Numbered from the stretch's first letter, positions 13,846 through 21,984 are shown. The stretch is DNA of 23,030 nt from CAYLNK01 sp964384675 (GCA_964384675.1 CAYLNK010000066.1:1-23030); one strand, 5' to 3'. Made by a program: numbers and translations. Notes: generated from the sequence alone by a model not told the origin.

Positions 13846-16653
13846 CTAGCGCGCGAGCGCGAGGGGCGACAGCGGCGCGGCCGGCGAGGCGCCCTCGCGG
13901 GACGCCGTCGCGCGGGTTGCCGCAGCCGGCCGCGCGAAGGGCCGCGGAGCCCCCTGGGGCCGGTCGTCCTTCAGCACCATCTCTCCCGGCGGAGCGGCTC
14001 CCTTGTAGGCGTACCCCTTCGGACCGATCTCGGCGATCCAGGGCGGGGCCGGCGCCTTCGCGGGCGCCGGGTCGTCGTGGACGTGGATCGGCTGCGACTC
14101 GCGGTTGAGGAGCGGATCGGCGCGCCGCACGTCGGCCAGGATCGACCGGGCCGCCTCGTCTTCCTTGTGGTAGCGGTACCACCGCTCCTCGGCAGCCGCC
14201 TCGTCGGCGCGTCCCAGCGCCTTGAGGCAGAGCATCGCGTTGTAGTGCGCGGTCAGGTCCTCGCCGTCGATCGCGAGCACGCGGTCGAGGAACGGGAGGG
14301 CTTCCTCGTACCGGCCCGCCACGTAGAGAAGCCGGGCCCTCTGGTTGAGTACGGTGCGGTCCTTCGGGTACTTCGCCTCCACGAGCGCGAGGTCGGCCAG
14401 GGCGTCGTCCACCCGCCCCTCCTCCTTGGAGACGAGGGCGCGGAAGAACGCCGTCTTGGGCCAGCCCGGCTTCCGACGCTCCGACTCGGCGAGCGTGGCC
14501 TTCGCCGCCGGCAGGTCGCCCTCCTGGACCTTCACCCGCGCGAGGTTCAGCGGGCCGTCCGGCTTGTCGGGCGCGAGGCGCGCCACCTCGGAGAAGGCGC
14601 GGCCCGCCTCCTTCAGGTCGCCCTGCAGCAAGAGACCGATGCCGTAGTCGTTCCAGCGGATCCACCCCTTCTCGGGCCAGTCCGGATTCCCGCGCTTCAC
14701 GTCCGCCGCGAGCACGCCGTCCGGCGCGGGAGCGACGGGAAGCGTGACCGCGTCGGACGTGATGACCGTGACCGGCAGCGCGGGCGCGTCGGGACCGCCG
14801 ACGAAGATCGAGTAGTCGCGCGAGAACTTCCGGTAGTTCACGGCGGTGCGCAGCGCGACGCTGCCGCGCGCGTCCTTCGGCACCGTGAAGCGGTAATGGA
14901 CGGTGCGCGCGGCGCCGGGGGGAATGAAGTTGTGGTAGAGCGGCACGTGGATGTCCTGCGGCTGGCGCCGGTCCATCACCGAGCCGTCGTGCGCGATGGC
15001 GACCTGGGCGAGCCGGTCGGCGGCGGGGTCGACGCGGCCGCTCGCGTCGAGGGTGCCCGACGTCAGCAGCGGCCGCTCCCCGAGGTCCGCGTGGAGCTCG
15101 ACCCACACCTCGTTGCTGTCCGAGGTGCCGTTCGTGAACGGATGCCCGAGCGTCCGGGTCCGGATGACGACCTCGAGGTCGACGGTCTCGCCCGGCCGGA
15201 GCGCGGGGAGAGCCGGCCCGAGCGGCAGCACCTTGCCGTCGCGACGGATCGCGAAGAGGTCCACCGAGAGGCTCTTCTCCAGCACCTTCTTCCGCACGTC
15301 CTCGACGGTCTGCGCGTCGTTCCGGAGGGCAGGCAGAGCCGTATTGGCGGCCGGGAAGAGGTGGTCGTGGAGCTTCCCGTCCCGGTTCCCGAACTCCTTG
15401 GACGGGATCTCCGGCAGGTGGCAGTCGCGGCACGTCTTCGACTTCGGCGGGTCGTAGAACGAGCGGACGGCGTAGCCGGAGACGCCGGAGTCGAACCAGC
15501 TGTCGTAGTGGTTCTGCCCGCGCATCCACCGGTACTCGTTGAGCGGCGGCAGGAGCCCGACCTTGTGGCAGGTGGCGCAGAACTCCGGCTGGCGCATGAA
15601 CGGCTTCAGGAACGTCTGGCGGTGGAGCGAGGGCTCCATCCGGATCAGGAGCTTGTTGACTTCCTTGAGGGCCGGGCTCTTCGTGAACGTGAACGGGTAC
15701 TGCTTCGCCTCCTCGATCACGTAGCCGCCGTTGCCGCGGTTGTCCTTCAGCTCGACGATCGAGTGGCAGGACATGCAGGTGAGCCCCTGCTGCGCCTCGA
15801 ACTGGTCGTACGAGAAGGTGCGGAGGGTCGCTTTCCCCATCTGGCCCGTGAAGAGGACGACCGGGTCGTGGCAGCCCGAGCACCACTTCGTCTTCTCGCG
15901 TCCGACGCGGTCGGCCATCAGCTCCACGGAGCGCCGGTAGAACGGGTTGTTGAACGACGAGAACCGGTGGGCCGACCTCTCCCAGCGGGCGAACGAATCG
16001 GGATGGCAGTCGGCACAGTACTCGTTCGCCGCGAGCCTCCGGCCGTCGAGCAGGCCCTGGTCGAACGTCTCGGCGGAGGAGAGGAAGAACTGCGTGTCGC
16101 CGTTCGTGTTGACGATCCGCCGCGGCGGCTTCTCGAGCTTGTGGAGGAGCGCCATCGCGGCGAGGAACGCCGCCACGGCGCCTCCCCATTGAAACAGCCT
16201 GCGGAAGTGGAGCTGGTGGACGGCGGCCCGGCGGTGGAGGATGAAGGCGACGAGCGCCAGCGGGATCGCGGCGACGTGCGCGACGTAGACCGGGCGGTTC
16301 GTGAGGGTCGCGCCCTTCAGGGCCATCGTGATCCCGGTCCCGATGCACACGAGCGCGAGCCCGGCGATCGTGAGGCCGGCCGCCTTCGCCTTCCGGTTCC
16401 GGATCGACATCATCCGGGGCGCGTGGGTGGCCGCGAAGACCAGGAACGGCAGGGCCAGGATGACACCGACGACGAGGTGGACGAGGAGCATCGCCATGAA
16501 GAACGAGGAGATCCTGGTGAACGCGGCGAGGTAGATCGAGTTCGCCGCCATCAGGCAGACGAGCGGCAGGAGGACGAACTGGTACAGGGCCCGCTGCCAA
16601 GGCAGGAGCACCCCTCGGGTGCGGACCGACGCTTCGGTTTTCTTCTCGGACAT
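13846..16653 (-). CDS. Membrane-anchored pentaheme cytochrome c with TPR domain
   Basis: 935 residues; ATG at 16653 with GGAGA 7 nt upstream. The N-terminal 175 residues hold about four to five membrane helices (near 24-46, 50-75, 91-111, 122-141, 155-171). Five CxxCH haem c sites follow: CADCH 213, CSGCH 258, CMSCH 293, CATCH 359 and CRDCH 408. These must be exported for haem attachment. About 440-660 is a beta-rich region (VDLEVVIRTRTLGHPF and similar). About 670-835 are TPRs, ending in an Ala/Pro-rich tail. Histidines in the second and fourth helices (H59/H77 and H126/H140) could bind b haems. The likely role is quinol-linked or extracytoplasmic electron transfer, partner unknown. The gene is followed after one base by a methyltransferase gene. 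Confidence 0.88.
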   Translation of the reverse strand: MSEKKTEASVRTRGVLLPWQRALYQFVLLPLVCLMAANSIYLAAFTRISSFFMAMLLVHLVVGVILALPFLVFAATHAPRMMSIRNRKAKAAGLTIAGLALVCIGTGITMALKGATLTNRPVYVAHVAAIPLALVAFILHRRAAVHQLHFRRLFQWGGAVAAFLAAMALLHKLEKPPRRIVNTNGDTQFFLSSAETFDQGLLDGRRLAANEYCADCHPDSFARWERSAHRFSSFNNPFYRRSVELMADRVGREKTKWCSGCHDPVVLFTGQMGKATLRTFSYDQFEAQQGLTCMSCHSIVELKDNRGNGGYVIEEAKQYPFTFTKSPALKEVNKLLIRMEPSLHRQTFLKPFMRQPEFCATCHKVGLLPPLNEYRWMRGQNHYDSWFDSGVSGYAVRSFYDPPKSKTCRDCHLPEIPSKEFGNRDGKLHDHLFPAANTALPALRNDAQTVEDVRKKVLEKSLSVDLFAIRRDGKVLPLGPALPALRPGETVDLEVVIRTRTLGHPFTNGTSDSNEVWVELHADLGERPLLTSGTLDASGRVDPAADRLAQVAIAHDGSVMDRRQPQDIHVPLYHNFIPPGAARTVHYRFTVPKDARGSVALRTAVNYRKFSRDYSIFVGGPDAPALPVTVITSDAVTLPVAPAPDGVLAADVKRGNPDWPEKGWIRWNDYGIGLLLQGDLKEAGRAFSEVARLAPDKPDGPLNLARVKVQEGDLPAAKATLAESERRKPGWPKTAFFRALVSKEEGRVDDALADLALVEAKYPKDRTVLNQRARLLYVAGRYEEALPFLDRVLAIDGEDLTAHYNAMLCLKALGRADEAAAEERWYRYHKEDEAARSILADVRRADPLLNRESQPIHVHDDPAPAKAPAPPWIAEIGPKGYAYKGAAPPGEMVLKDDRPQGAPRPFARPAAATRATASREGASPAAPLSPLALAR

Positions 16654-16671
16654 CGGGCTGTCTCCAGGGCG

Positions 16672-16680
16672 AATCTAGCA
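16672..16680 (-). promoter_or_regulatory. Possible extended -10 element for the cytochrome gene
   Basis: On the minus strand TGCTAGATT lies 18 nt before the ATG of the cytochrome gene, followed by GGAGA at the right distance for translation. It is identical to the nine bases upstream of gdhA. No -35 hexamer is recognisable. The transcript would have a very short leader. Confidence 0.3.
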
Positions 16681-16700
16681 GGAGTCGACCGCTGCGCCGC

Positions 16701-17342
16701 TCAGGCGACGGGGCCCCGGGCCCCGAGGACGCCCGCGAGCCACTCCGCGGCGTCGCGCCACGCCTCGTCGGGCCAGGCGGCGGGGGCCCGGTACCACCGC
16801 TCCAGGGGAGGGGCTCCGAGCGCGCGGGCCGCCCGCTCCGAGAAGTCCCCCGGTGGATCGCCGTGACGGGAGCGCCCGAGCACGAGGACCGGCGCGCGCG
16901 GCGCCGTGCTCGAGGCTCCCTGCGACGGCTCCAGCCCGGCGAGCACGACGGCATCGAAGAGTCCGCTCCCCGCCACGCTCCGGGCGAGCTCCGGTGTGGC
17001 GCCCTCCAGGACCAGCCCGATCGGGCCACCCGCCTCGGGGCGCTCGCGCAGGGCCCTCGCGGCCCTCCCCAGCGACGCGAGGTCGGCCCGCCGCAGTCGT
17101 AGCACGACCATCCCGCGACGTCCGAGGGGCGCGAGCGCGTCGGCGCTCCCGGCGAGCGCAACGCCGGGCCGGCCCGTCGCCGAAGCCGGTCGCGCGCGAT
17201 CGGGATAGAGGGAGCCGGGCCGGAGCGGCGCGAACGCGCGCGGGACGTGGAGCCGTCCGTCCGGAAGAGCGAGACGCCTCTCCCAGAGAGACGGCGCGCA
17301 GCCCGTCGCCGCGAGGGCGATCAGCACGGCCGCGCGCCGCAC
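16701..17342 (-). CDS. Small lipoprotein, hydrolase-like remnant
   Basis: 213 residues from a GTG at 17342 whose first base is the last base of the preceding HAD stop codon (TAGTG), so translation is probably coupled. The N-terminus RRAAVLIALAATGC is a short lipoprotein signal with the modified Cys at 15. The C-terminal half (GLVLEGATPELA, FDAVVLAGLEP, APVLVLGR) follows the strand order of an alpha/beta hydrolase. However, the nucleophile elbow that should read GxSxG is EGATPE, and no C-terminal catalytic His is in place. It may therefore be a non-catalytic member or an unrelated protein; I do not recognise a family. It would sit in the periplasm or outer membrane. Very high Ala, Arg and Gly content lowers certainty, but start coupling and lipobox support it. 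Confidence 0.65.
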   Translation of the reverse strand: MRRAAVLIALAATGCAPSLWERRLALPDGRLHVPRAFAPLRPGSLYPDRARPASATGRPGVALAGSADALAPLGRRGMVVLRLRRADLASLGRAARALRERPEAGGPIGLVLEGATPELARSVAGSGLFDAVVLAGLEPSQGASSTAPRAPVLVLGRSRHGDPPGDFSERAARALGAPPLERWYRAPAAWPDEAWRDAAEWLAGVLGARGPVA

Positions 17343-18034
17343 TATTCGAGGAGGGGCTTGAGGTCGACGAGACGCTTCACGTGGAGGACGGGACCGGGCA
17401 CCCCCCGTCCGGCCGGGTTGTAGAGCACCGGGAGCCAGCCCGCGTTCTTGGCGCCGACGACGTCGGTCTCGAAGTGGTCGCCGACGTAGACCTTGCGGGC
17501 CGGCCCGCCGGCGGGAAGAGCCGCGCGCTCGGCCGCCTCGAAGATCGCGCGCGACGGCTTCATCGCCCCGACGTCGTCGGAGAGGACGACGTGCTGGACC
17601 CAGCGCGCGAGCCGGAAGCGGGAGACCTTCGCCCGCTGCAGCTCCCGGAAGCCGTTCGAGAGGAGGCCCACCGTACCGAGCCGCGACGCGGCGGCGAGGA
17701 TCTCCTCGGCCCCCTCGTTCAGACGCCAGTGCCGGGCGTACGCCTCGAGGTAGAACCTCCCGAGGGCGGGCGCCTCCGCGGGTTCGAGGCCGAGCGCGGT
17801 GAGAGGCCGCGCGAAGCGCCGCTCTTCCAGCTCCGCGCGATCGATCCGGCCTTCGCCGTAGGCGCGCCACGCCTCACCGTTCGCGTCGCGGTACCTCGGG
17901 AGCCAGTCGTCGAACGTGACCCCGTCGAAGCTCTTCCGGTTCGACTCGAACGTCTCGCGCTGAGCAGCCGCCTCGGCACCCCGGTGATCGAGGAGCGTGT
18001 CGTCGAGGTCGAAGAAGAGGAGCTGGGCCCTCAG
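17342..18034 (-). CDS. HAD-superfamily hydrolase, YjjG/YfnB-like, with apparent CTG start
   Basis: The frame contains a full-length HAD protein of about 230 residues: FFDLDDTLLD (nucleophile Asp 9 and Asp 11), GLLSNGFRELQ (motif II), KPSRAIFEAA (motif III Lys) and VYVGDHFETDVVGAKNAG (motif IV). The length and the SNGF-x-x-LQ pattern fit the YjjG/YfnB noncanonical nucleotidase group, which dephosphorylates nucleoside monophosphates or similar small substrates. Upstream of motif I the frame is closed by TGA at 18067-18065, and between that stop and motif I there is no ATG, GTG or TTG. CTG at 18034 has GGAG (18044-18041) exactly 6 nt upstream and gives the normal family N-terminus. The first common start otherwise (GTG at 17671) would remove the catalytic Asp. 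The gene overlaps the lipoprotein start by one base. Confidence 0.85.
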   Translation of the reverse strand: MRAQLLFFDLDDTLLDHRGAEAAAQRETFESNRKSFDGVTFDDWLPRYRDANGEAWRAYGEGRIDRAELEERRFARPLTALGLEPAEAPALGRFYLEAYARHWRLNEGAEEILAAASRLGTVGLLSNGFRELQRAKVSRFRLARWVQHVVLSDDVGAMKPSRAIFEAAERAALPAGGPARKVYVGDHFETDVVGAKNAGWLPVLYNPAGRGVPGPVLHVKRLVDLKPLLE

Positions 18035-18040
18035 GTGGAT

Positions 18041-18044
18041 CTCC
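18041..18044 (-). promoter_or_regulatory. Ribosome binding site supporting the CTG start
   Basis: GGAG on the minus strand, 6 nt before CTG at 18034. It is the only good Shine-Dalgarno between the upstream in-frame stop (18067-18065) and the catalytic motif of the HAD gene. Confidence 0.6.
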
Positions 18045-18125
18045 GTTCTGCCAGCCCGCTCATGTCACCTCGCGACGCGCGAGTCTACGCCCGCGGCTCC
18101 CGCCGACGACCACCCCTGGCCATCT

Positions 18126-18566
18126 CTACCCGGCCAGGTTCGCCGCGAGGCGCTCCAGCGACGAGACGATCACGCGCTCGTGGATCGCGCCGGCGTCCAC
18201 CGTGCGCCCGAGCGCCTTCATCAGGAGGCCGTGCGGGCGTAGCGAGACGCGGTAGCTCACCCGCGTCCCGTTCCCCTCCGCCTCGAACGTCCACGCAGCC
18301 GTGCCGCGGTAGGACCCGCCCACGCAGTCGAGGTCGATCCGCCTGCCCATCTCGAGCTTCTTCACCTCGTAGTCGAAGGTGATCTTCTCGAGCTTCACCT
18401 CGAGCCGCGAGCCGACCACCACCTTTCCGTTGACGCCCTTCGCCAGGGTCGTCGTGACGGAACGCGACCACCAGCGGGGGTAGTCGGACACGTTCACGAC
18501 GGCCTCGCAGGCAGTCTTCGGGGAAACCGGCAGGTATCCGGTGTACGTCCCTTCCAGGTCGGCCAT
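18126..18566 (-). CDS. SRPBCC family protein (polyketide cyclase/START-like)
   Basis: 146 residues; ATG at 18566 with GGAGGA (18577-18572) 5 nt upstream. The pattern is a helix-grip fold: an N-terminal strand (GTYTGYLPVSPKTACEAV), the VSDYPRWW element typical of coenzyme Q-binding and cyclase-like SRPBCC proteins, then strands with KLEKITFDYEVKKLE and AAWTFEAEGNGTRVSYRVSL, and a long C-terminal helix (IHERVIVSSLERLAANL). Such proteins bind lipids or hydrophobic ligands in a cavity; no catalytic role can be deduced. A TACAAT hexamer at 18597-18592 on the minus strand may be its -10 element. It lies 91 nt upstream of the HAD gene on the same strand and may be the first gene of that unit. Confidence 0.85.
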   Translation of the reverse strand: MADLEGTYTGYLPVSPKTACEAVVNVSDYPRWWSRSVTTTLAKGVNGKVVVGSRLEVKLEKITFDYEVKKLEMGRRIDLDCVGGSYRGTAAWTFEAEGNGTRVSYRVSLRPHGLLMKALGRTVDAGAIHERVIVSSLERLAANLAG

Positions 18567-18719
18567 CCACGTCCTCCGCGAGAAGCGCCAGATTGTAGCC
18601 GCTCCCTCGACCTCGGCCCGGCCCGTCGACGGTGAGGACAGCCGCCTCCACGCCGGTCACGGGAAGAGCTCGCGAGGCTCGGCCCGCCACGCTCCTCCCC
18701 GATGAGGGACACTCGGCAG

Positions 18720-18725
18720 AGGAGG
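18720..18725 (+). promoter_or_regulatory. pgeF: Ribosome binding site supporting the TTG start of pgeF
   Basis: AGGAGG lies 5 nt before TTG at 18731. The in-frame GTG at 18632 has no comparable site and would add 33 residues that do not look like the family. Confidence 0.65.
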
Positions 18726-18730
18726 CCTGC

Positions 18731-19483
18731 TTGGACCACGTCGTCGATCTCACGCCCGAGGGTGCGGTCCGGATCGAGGGGCTCCCGCGCGGGGTCGTCG
18801 CCGGATTCACGACGAGGCGCCTCGCTCCCGACGGGCTCCCCGCCGGCGAGGCCCACCGCCGCCTCGCCACCGCCCTCGGGATGCCCGCGGCCGAGACGGT
18901 CCGGGTCCGCCAGGTGCACGGCCGGGCCGTGCTTCAGGTGGACGGCGAGCCCCGGATCGGGCGGGACACGGTCCTCGGTGAGGCGGACGCCGTACTCACG
19001 GATCGGCCGGGACGGCTCCTCGGGATCCAGACGGCGGACTGCGTTCCGATCCTCCTGGTGGACGAGGCGGGAGGCTGGATGGCCGCCGTCCACGCCGGCT
19101 GGCGCGGCACCGCGCTCCGGATCGTCGACGCCGTCCTCGATCTGCTGGAGGCCCGCGGCGTCGTGACGTCCGCCCTCACGGCGGTCCTCGGCCCGTCGAT
19201 CGGCGGGAGCCGCTACGAGGTGGGGCCGGAGGTGGTCGCGGCGATGGCGTCCGCGTACGTGGGGACGCCCGTCCCGGAGGGAGCGGTGCGCGGAGGGACG
19301 GGCGACCGCAGCTGGCTGGACGCCGCGGCCTTCAACCGGGCGGCCCTCGCGGCGCGCGGCGTCCGGGCGGATCGCATCCACGACGTGGGGCTCTGCACCG
19401 CCGGTCGGCCCGACCTTTTCCCCTCCTACCGGCGCGACGGGCGCGGCACGGGCCGCGTCGTCACCACGGTCGGACGGGCCTGA
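18731..19483 (+). CDS. pgeF: Peptidoglycan editing factor PgeF / YfiH-type laccase-domain protein
   Basis: 250 residues from a TTG start, normal family length. The three conserved metal/active-site residues are present: His 63 in VRQVHG, Cys 104 in TADCVPILLVD and His 121 in AAVHAGWRG, matching H71, C107 and H124 of E. coli YfiH. GPSIGGSRYEVG and the C-terminal LCT...FPSYRRDGRGTGR are also conserved. In E. coli the protein removes muropeptides with misincorporated L-Ser; other members were described as polyphenol oxidases or purine nucleosidases, so the exact substrate is open. It starts 164 nt from the divergent SRPBCC gene, and its 3' end overlaps the kinase gene by 23 nt on the opposite strand. 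Confidence 0.92.
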   Translation: MDHVVDLTPEGAVRIEGLPRGVVAGFTTRRLAPDGLPAGEAHRRLATALGMPAAETVRVRQVHGRAVLQVDGEPRIGRDTVLGEADAVLTDRPGRLLGIQTADCVPILLVDEAGGWMAAVHAGWRGTALRIVDAVLDLLEARGVVTSALTAVLGPSIGGSRYEVGPEVVAAMASAYVGTPVPEGAVRGGTGDRSWLDAAAFNRAALAARGVRADRIHDVGLCTAGRPDLFPSYRRDGRGTGRVVTTVGRA

Positions 19484-20813
19484 TCGCGGGGCGCGGCGCG
19501 GCCGGCACGGGTTTCGGCCTGCCGCTCTTCTTCTCCTCGGCCGGCTGGATCACGAACTTCACGAGGACGAAGACGAGCCCGACCGAGACGAGCAGGGCGG
19601 CGAGCGCCACGACCCAGACCGGTGGGCCGCTGCGCGAGGACACCGCGGCCTCGGAACGGGGTCGGGCCGCCGCGCGGGCAGCGGCACGCGGGTGGAGGAT
19701 CGGGGCCGTCGCCAGGGACGGGACCCTCTTCTTGGGCGGCACCGGCTCGACCGGGCCCGAGCGGGCGCGCGGAGGCGCCGGAGGCGGCCCGGACGGAGGA
19801 ACCGGAGGAAGGGCGACCGCGGAGCTCCGGGGACGTGGCGGAGGGGGAGGAACCGCCGGCGCCGGCTCGCGACCCACCGACCTCGCGCCCACGGTGAGCC
19901 GCCGCAGGTCCTCGGCCGTGATCACCTCGGTCCCGCCGTCCTCCCCCTCGGGCGCCGCCATGGCGCGCATCCGCGCCGAGGGACTGAGCGTGCACGCCTC
20001 CAGCGCCTCGACGAAATCGAGGCAGGAGCGGTAGCGGTCGGGCGCCTTCTTGGCGAGGACCTTCAGGAAGACCTTGTCCACGTCGGGAGGGAGAGCCGGC
20101 CAGGCCTTGTGCGCGGAGGCGGGTGGCTGCTTGAACGCCCGCTCCACCAGCTCGCTCATCGTGCGGGCCGGGAACGGGAACGACGCCGTCAGGAGCTGGA
20201 ACGCCACGACGCCGAGGGAGTACTGGTCCGCCGTGCCGTCGAGGTCCTGTCCCAGCATCTGCTCGGGGGGCATGAAGCCGAAGGTGCCGACGAAGCCTCC
20301 CTTCGTCGTCAGGTCCTCCCCTTCCCTCTTGGCGATCCCGAAGTCGTTCAGGAGCACCTTGCCGAACTCGTCGAACAGCACGTTGCCGGGCTTCACGTCG
20401 CGGTGGATCACGCGGCGCGCGTGCGCGAAGTCGAGGGCCGAGGCGAGCGCGCGGAGCCACGGGAGCGCGGTCTCCGGAGGGGTCGGGTCCTTCATCCGCG
20501 TCGTGAGCGTCCCTCCCTTCACGAGCGGCATCACGATGAAGAGCCGCCCCTCCTCCTCACCGAAGTCGTAGACGGGCAGGATGTGCGGGTGCTCGAGCGC
20601 GGCGAGCGCCCGCGCCTCGGTGACGAACCGCTTCAGCGCCTTGTCGTCCTTGTCGAGCGCGTCGAGGACGAGCTTCACCGCGACGACCCGGGAGAGGTGC
20701 GGGTCGTCGGCGGCCCACACCTCGGCCATCCCGCCCTGGCCGACTTTCGACTTCAGGACGTAGCGGCCGACGCGGGTTCCGGTCTGCGGCTTCACGGAAG
20801 CCGGACGGCGCAC
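19461..20813 (-). CDS. Hanks-type Ser/Thr protein kinase with C-terminal membrane anchor
   Basis: 450 residues from a GTG at 20813; a second in-frame GTG at 20795 is possible and neither has a clear ribosome site. The kinase domain (about 18-275) is complete: glycine loop GQGGMAEV 25-32, Lys 47 in VAVK, HRDVKPGN 137-144, DFG 157-159, and PPE (182-184) in place of APE. The HRD arginine marks an RD kinase controlled by activation-loop phosphorylation (Thr residues at about 169-177). A Pro-rich linker (about 310-395) leads to one membrane helix (about 402-425) and a short basic, Pro-rich extracytoplasmic tail with no sensor domain. It lies 55 nt downstream of pilT on the same strand, so it may be co-transcribed and could act on pilus or motility proteins; that is inference. 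Confidence 0.93.
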   Translation of the reverse strand: MRRPASVKPQTGTRVGRYVLKSKVGQGGMAEVWAADDPHLSRVVAVKLVLDALDKDDKALKRFVTEARALAALEHPHILPVYDFGEEEGRLFIVMPLVKGGTLTTRMKDPTPPETALPWLRALASALDFAHARRVIHRDVKPGNVLFDEFGKVLLNDFGIAKREGEDLTTKGGFVGTFGFMPPEQMLGQDLDGTADQYSLGVVAFQLLTASFPFPARTMSELVERAFKQPPASAHKAWPALPPDVDKVFLKVLAKKAPDRYRSCLDFVEALEACTLSPSARMRAMAAPEGEDGGTEVITAEDLRRLTVGARSVGREPAPAVPPPPPRPRSSAVALPPVPPSGPPPAPPRARSGPVEPVPPKKRVPSLATAPILHPRAAARAAARPRSEAAVSSRSGPPVWVVALAALLVSVGLVFVLVKFVIQPAEEKKSGRPKPVPAAPRPAIRPVRPW

Positions 20814-20868
20814 GGCCGTCTGGACGCATTCGGGCTCAAGAGGCCCTCAGGGTACCGCGCGCCGGGGC

Positions 20869-21984
20869 TCAGCCGAAATCGGCCAGCTCCAGCCTCAGGT
20901 TCCCGGCGTTCGTGGCGTACAGCAGGCCCATCTCCATCGTGACGACCCCGGTCCGGATGAGCGTCTCGATCACCTGGTCGAAGGTCTGCATCCCCTCGAT
21001 GCCGCCGTCCCGCATCGCGTCGACGAGGGATCGCCCCTCCTCGGTGCTGGCCGCCTTCTCGATGTAGTCGCGGGTGCGGGCGTTCGACTTCAGGATCTCG
21101 ATCGCCGCCACCCGGCCCGTCCCGTCGGCGCGCGGCAGGAGGCGCTGGGAGACGATGTACCGGAAGGAGTTCGAGAGGCGCGTCCGGATGACGTGCTCCT
21201 CGCTCTTGGGGAAGACCCCGATGATCCGATCCACGGTCTTGGCGGCGTCGGTCGTGTGCAGCGTGGAGAGCACGAGGTGCCCGGTCTCCGACGCCTCGAG
21301 CGCGATCTCGATCGTCTCCACGTCCCGCATCTCGCCCACCAGGATCACCTTCGGCGCCTGGCGCAGCGCCGAACGCAGAGCCCGGGAGAACGTGGGGCAG
21401 TCGCGGTACAGCTCGCGCTGGTGGATCGTCGACTTCTTGTGCGGGTGCAGGAACTCGATCGGGTCCTCGATCGTGACGATGTGGTAGCCGTACGTCTCGT
21501 TGATCAGGTTGATGATGGCCGCCAGGGTCGACGACTTCCCCGAGCCCGTGGGCCCGGTCACCAGCACGATGCCGTTCTTCAGGTGGGAGACCTCGCGGAG
21601 AGCCTCCGGGATCTTCAGCTCCTCGAACGTCGGGACCCGCATCGGGATCACCCGCATCACGATCGCGTGCGTCCCGCGCTGCATGAAGACGTTGACGCGG
21701 AAGCGGCTGAAGTTCTGGAGCGAGTAGGCGACGTCCGCCGCCCCGTCCTCGGTCAGCATCTTGCGGGCGTGGGCGTTGTCCCCGATCAGGTGGTTGGCGA
21801 CCGCCGCGGTGACCTCGGGAGTGAGCATCTCCCAGCCCGGGGCCGGGACCGGCTCCAGCTTGCCGAGCAGCTCCACCTGAGGCGGACGGCCCGGAGAGAA
21901 GATCAGGTCCGACACCTTGTCGGACTTGCGCACCATCATCGCGACGAGGTTCGGGAACGGCGTGGCGGGCGGTGCGGCGCTCAT
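20869..21984 (-). CDS. pilT: Type IV pilus retraction ATPase PilT
   Basis: 371 residues from ATG at 21984, typical PilT length; the open frame continues upstream but that sequence is unlike the family. The N-terminal PAS-like half is followed by the secretion ATPase core: Walker A GPTGSGKSST (144-153), Asp box HIVTIEDPIEF (168-178), Walker B VILVGEMRD (213-221) and His box ETGHLVLSTLHT (233-244). It hydrolyses ATP at the inner-membrane base of the pilus to depolymerise pilin. PilU-like paralogues share these motifs, so PilT versus PilU is not certain. No other pilus gene is in the window, as is common for pilT. The gene is divergent from the lipoprotein at 22106, across a 121-nt intergenic region. 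Confidence 0.93.
   Translation of the reverse strand: MSAAPPATPFPNLVAMMVRKSDKVSDLIFSPGRPPQVELLGKLEPVPAPGWEMLTPEVTAAVANHLIGDNAHARKMLTEDGAADVAYSLQNFSRFRVNVFMQRGTHAIVMRVIPMRVPTFEELKIPEALREVSHLKNGIVLVTGPTGSGKSSTLAAIINLINETYGYHIVTIEDPIEFLHPHKKSTIHQRELYRDCPTFSRALRSALRQAPKVILVGEMRDVETIEIALEASETGHLVLSTLHTTDAAKTVDRIIGVFPKSEEHVIRTRLSNSFRYIVSQRLLPRADGTGRVAAIEILKSNARTRDYIEKAASTEEGRSLVDAMRDGGIEGMQTFDQVIETLIRTGVVTMEMGLLYATNAGNLRLELADFG

Noticed and set aside
13807..16866. Long plus-strand open frame opposite the cytochrome and methyltransferase genes
   Set aside because: It is the complement of genes with five CxxCH sites and a SAM motif; its own sequence is Arg/Val/Glu-rich with no domain.
16853..18382. 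Long plus-strand open frame opposite the lipoprotein, HAD and SRPBCC genes
   Set aside because: Three minus-strand proteins with motifs, ribosome sites and coupled starts explain the region.
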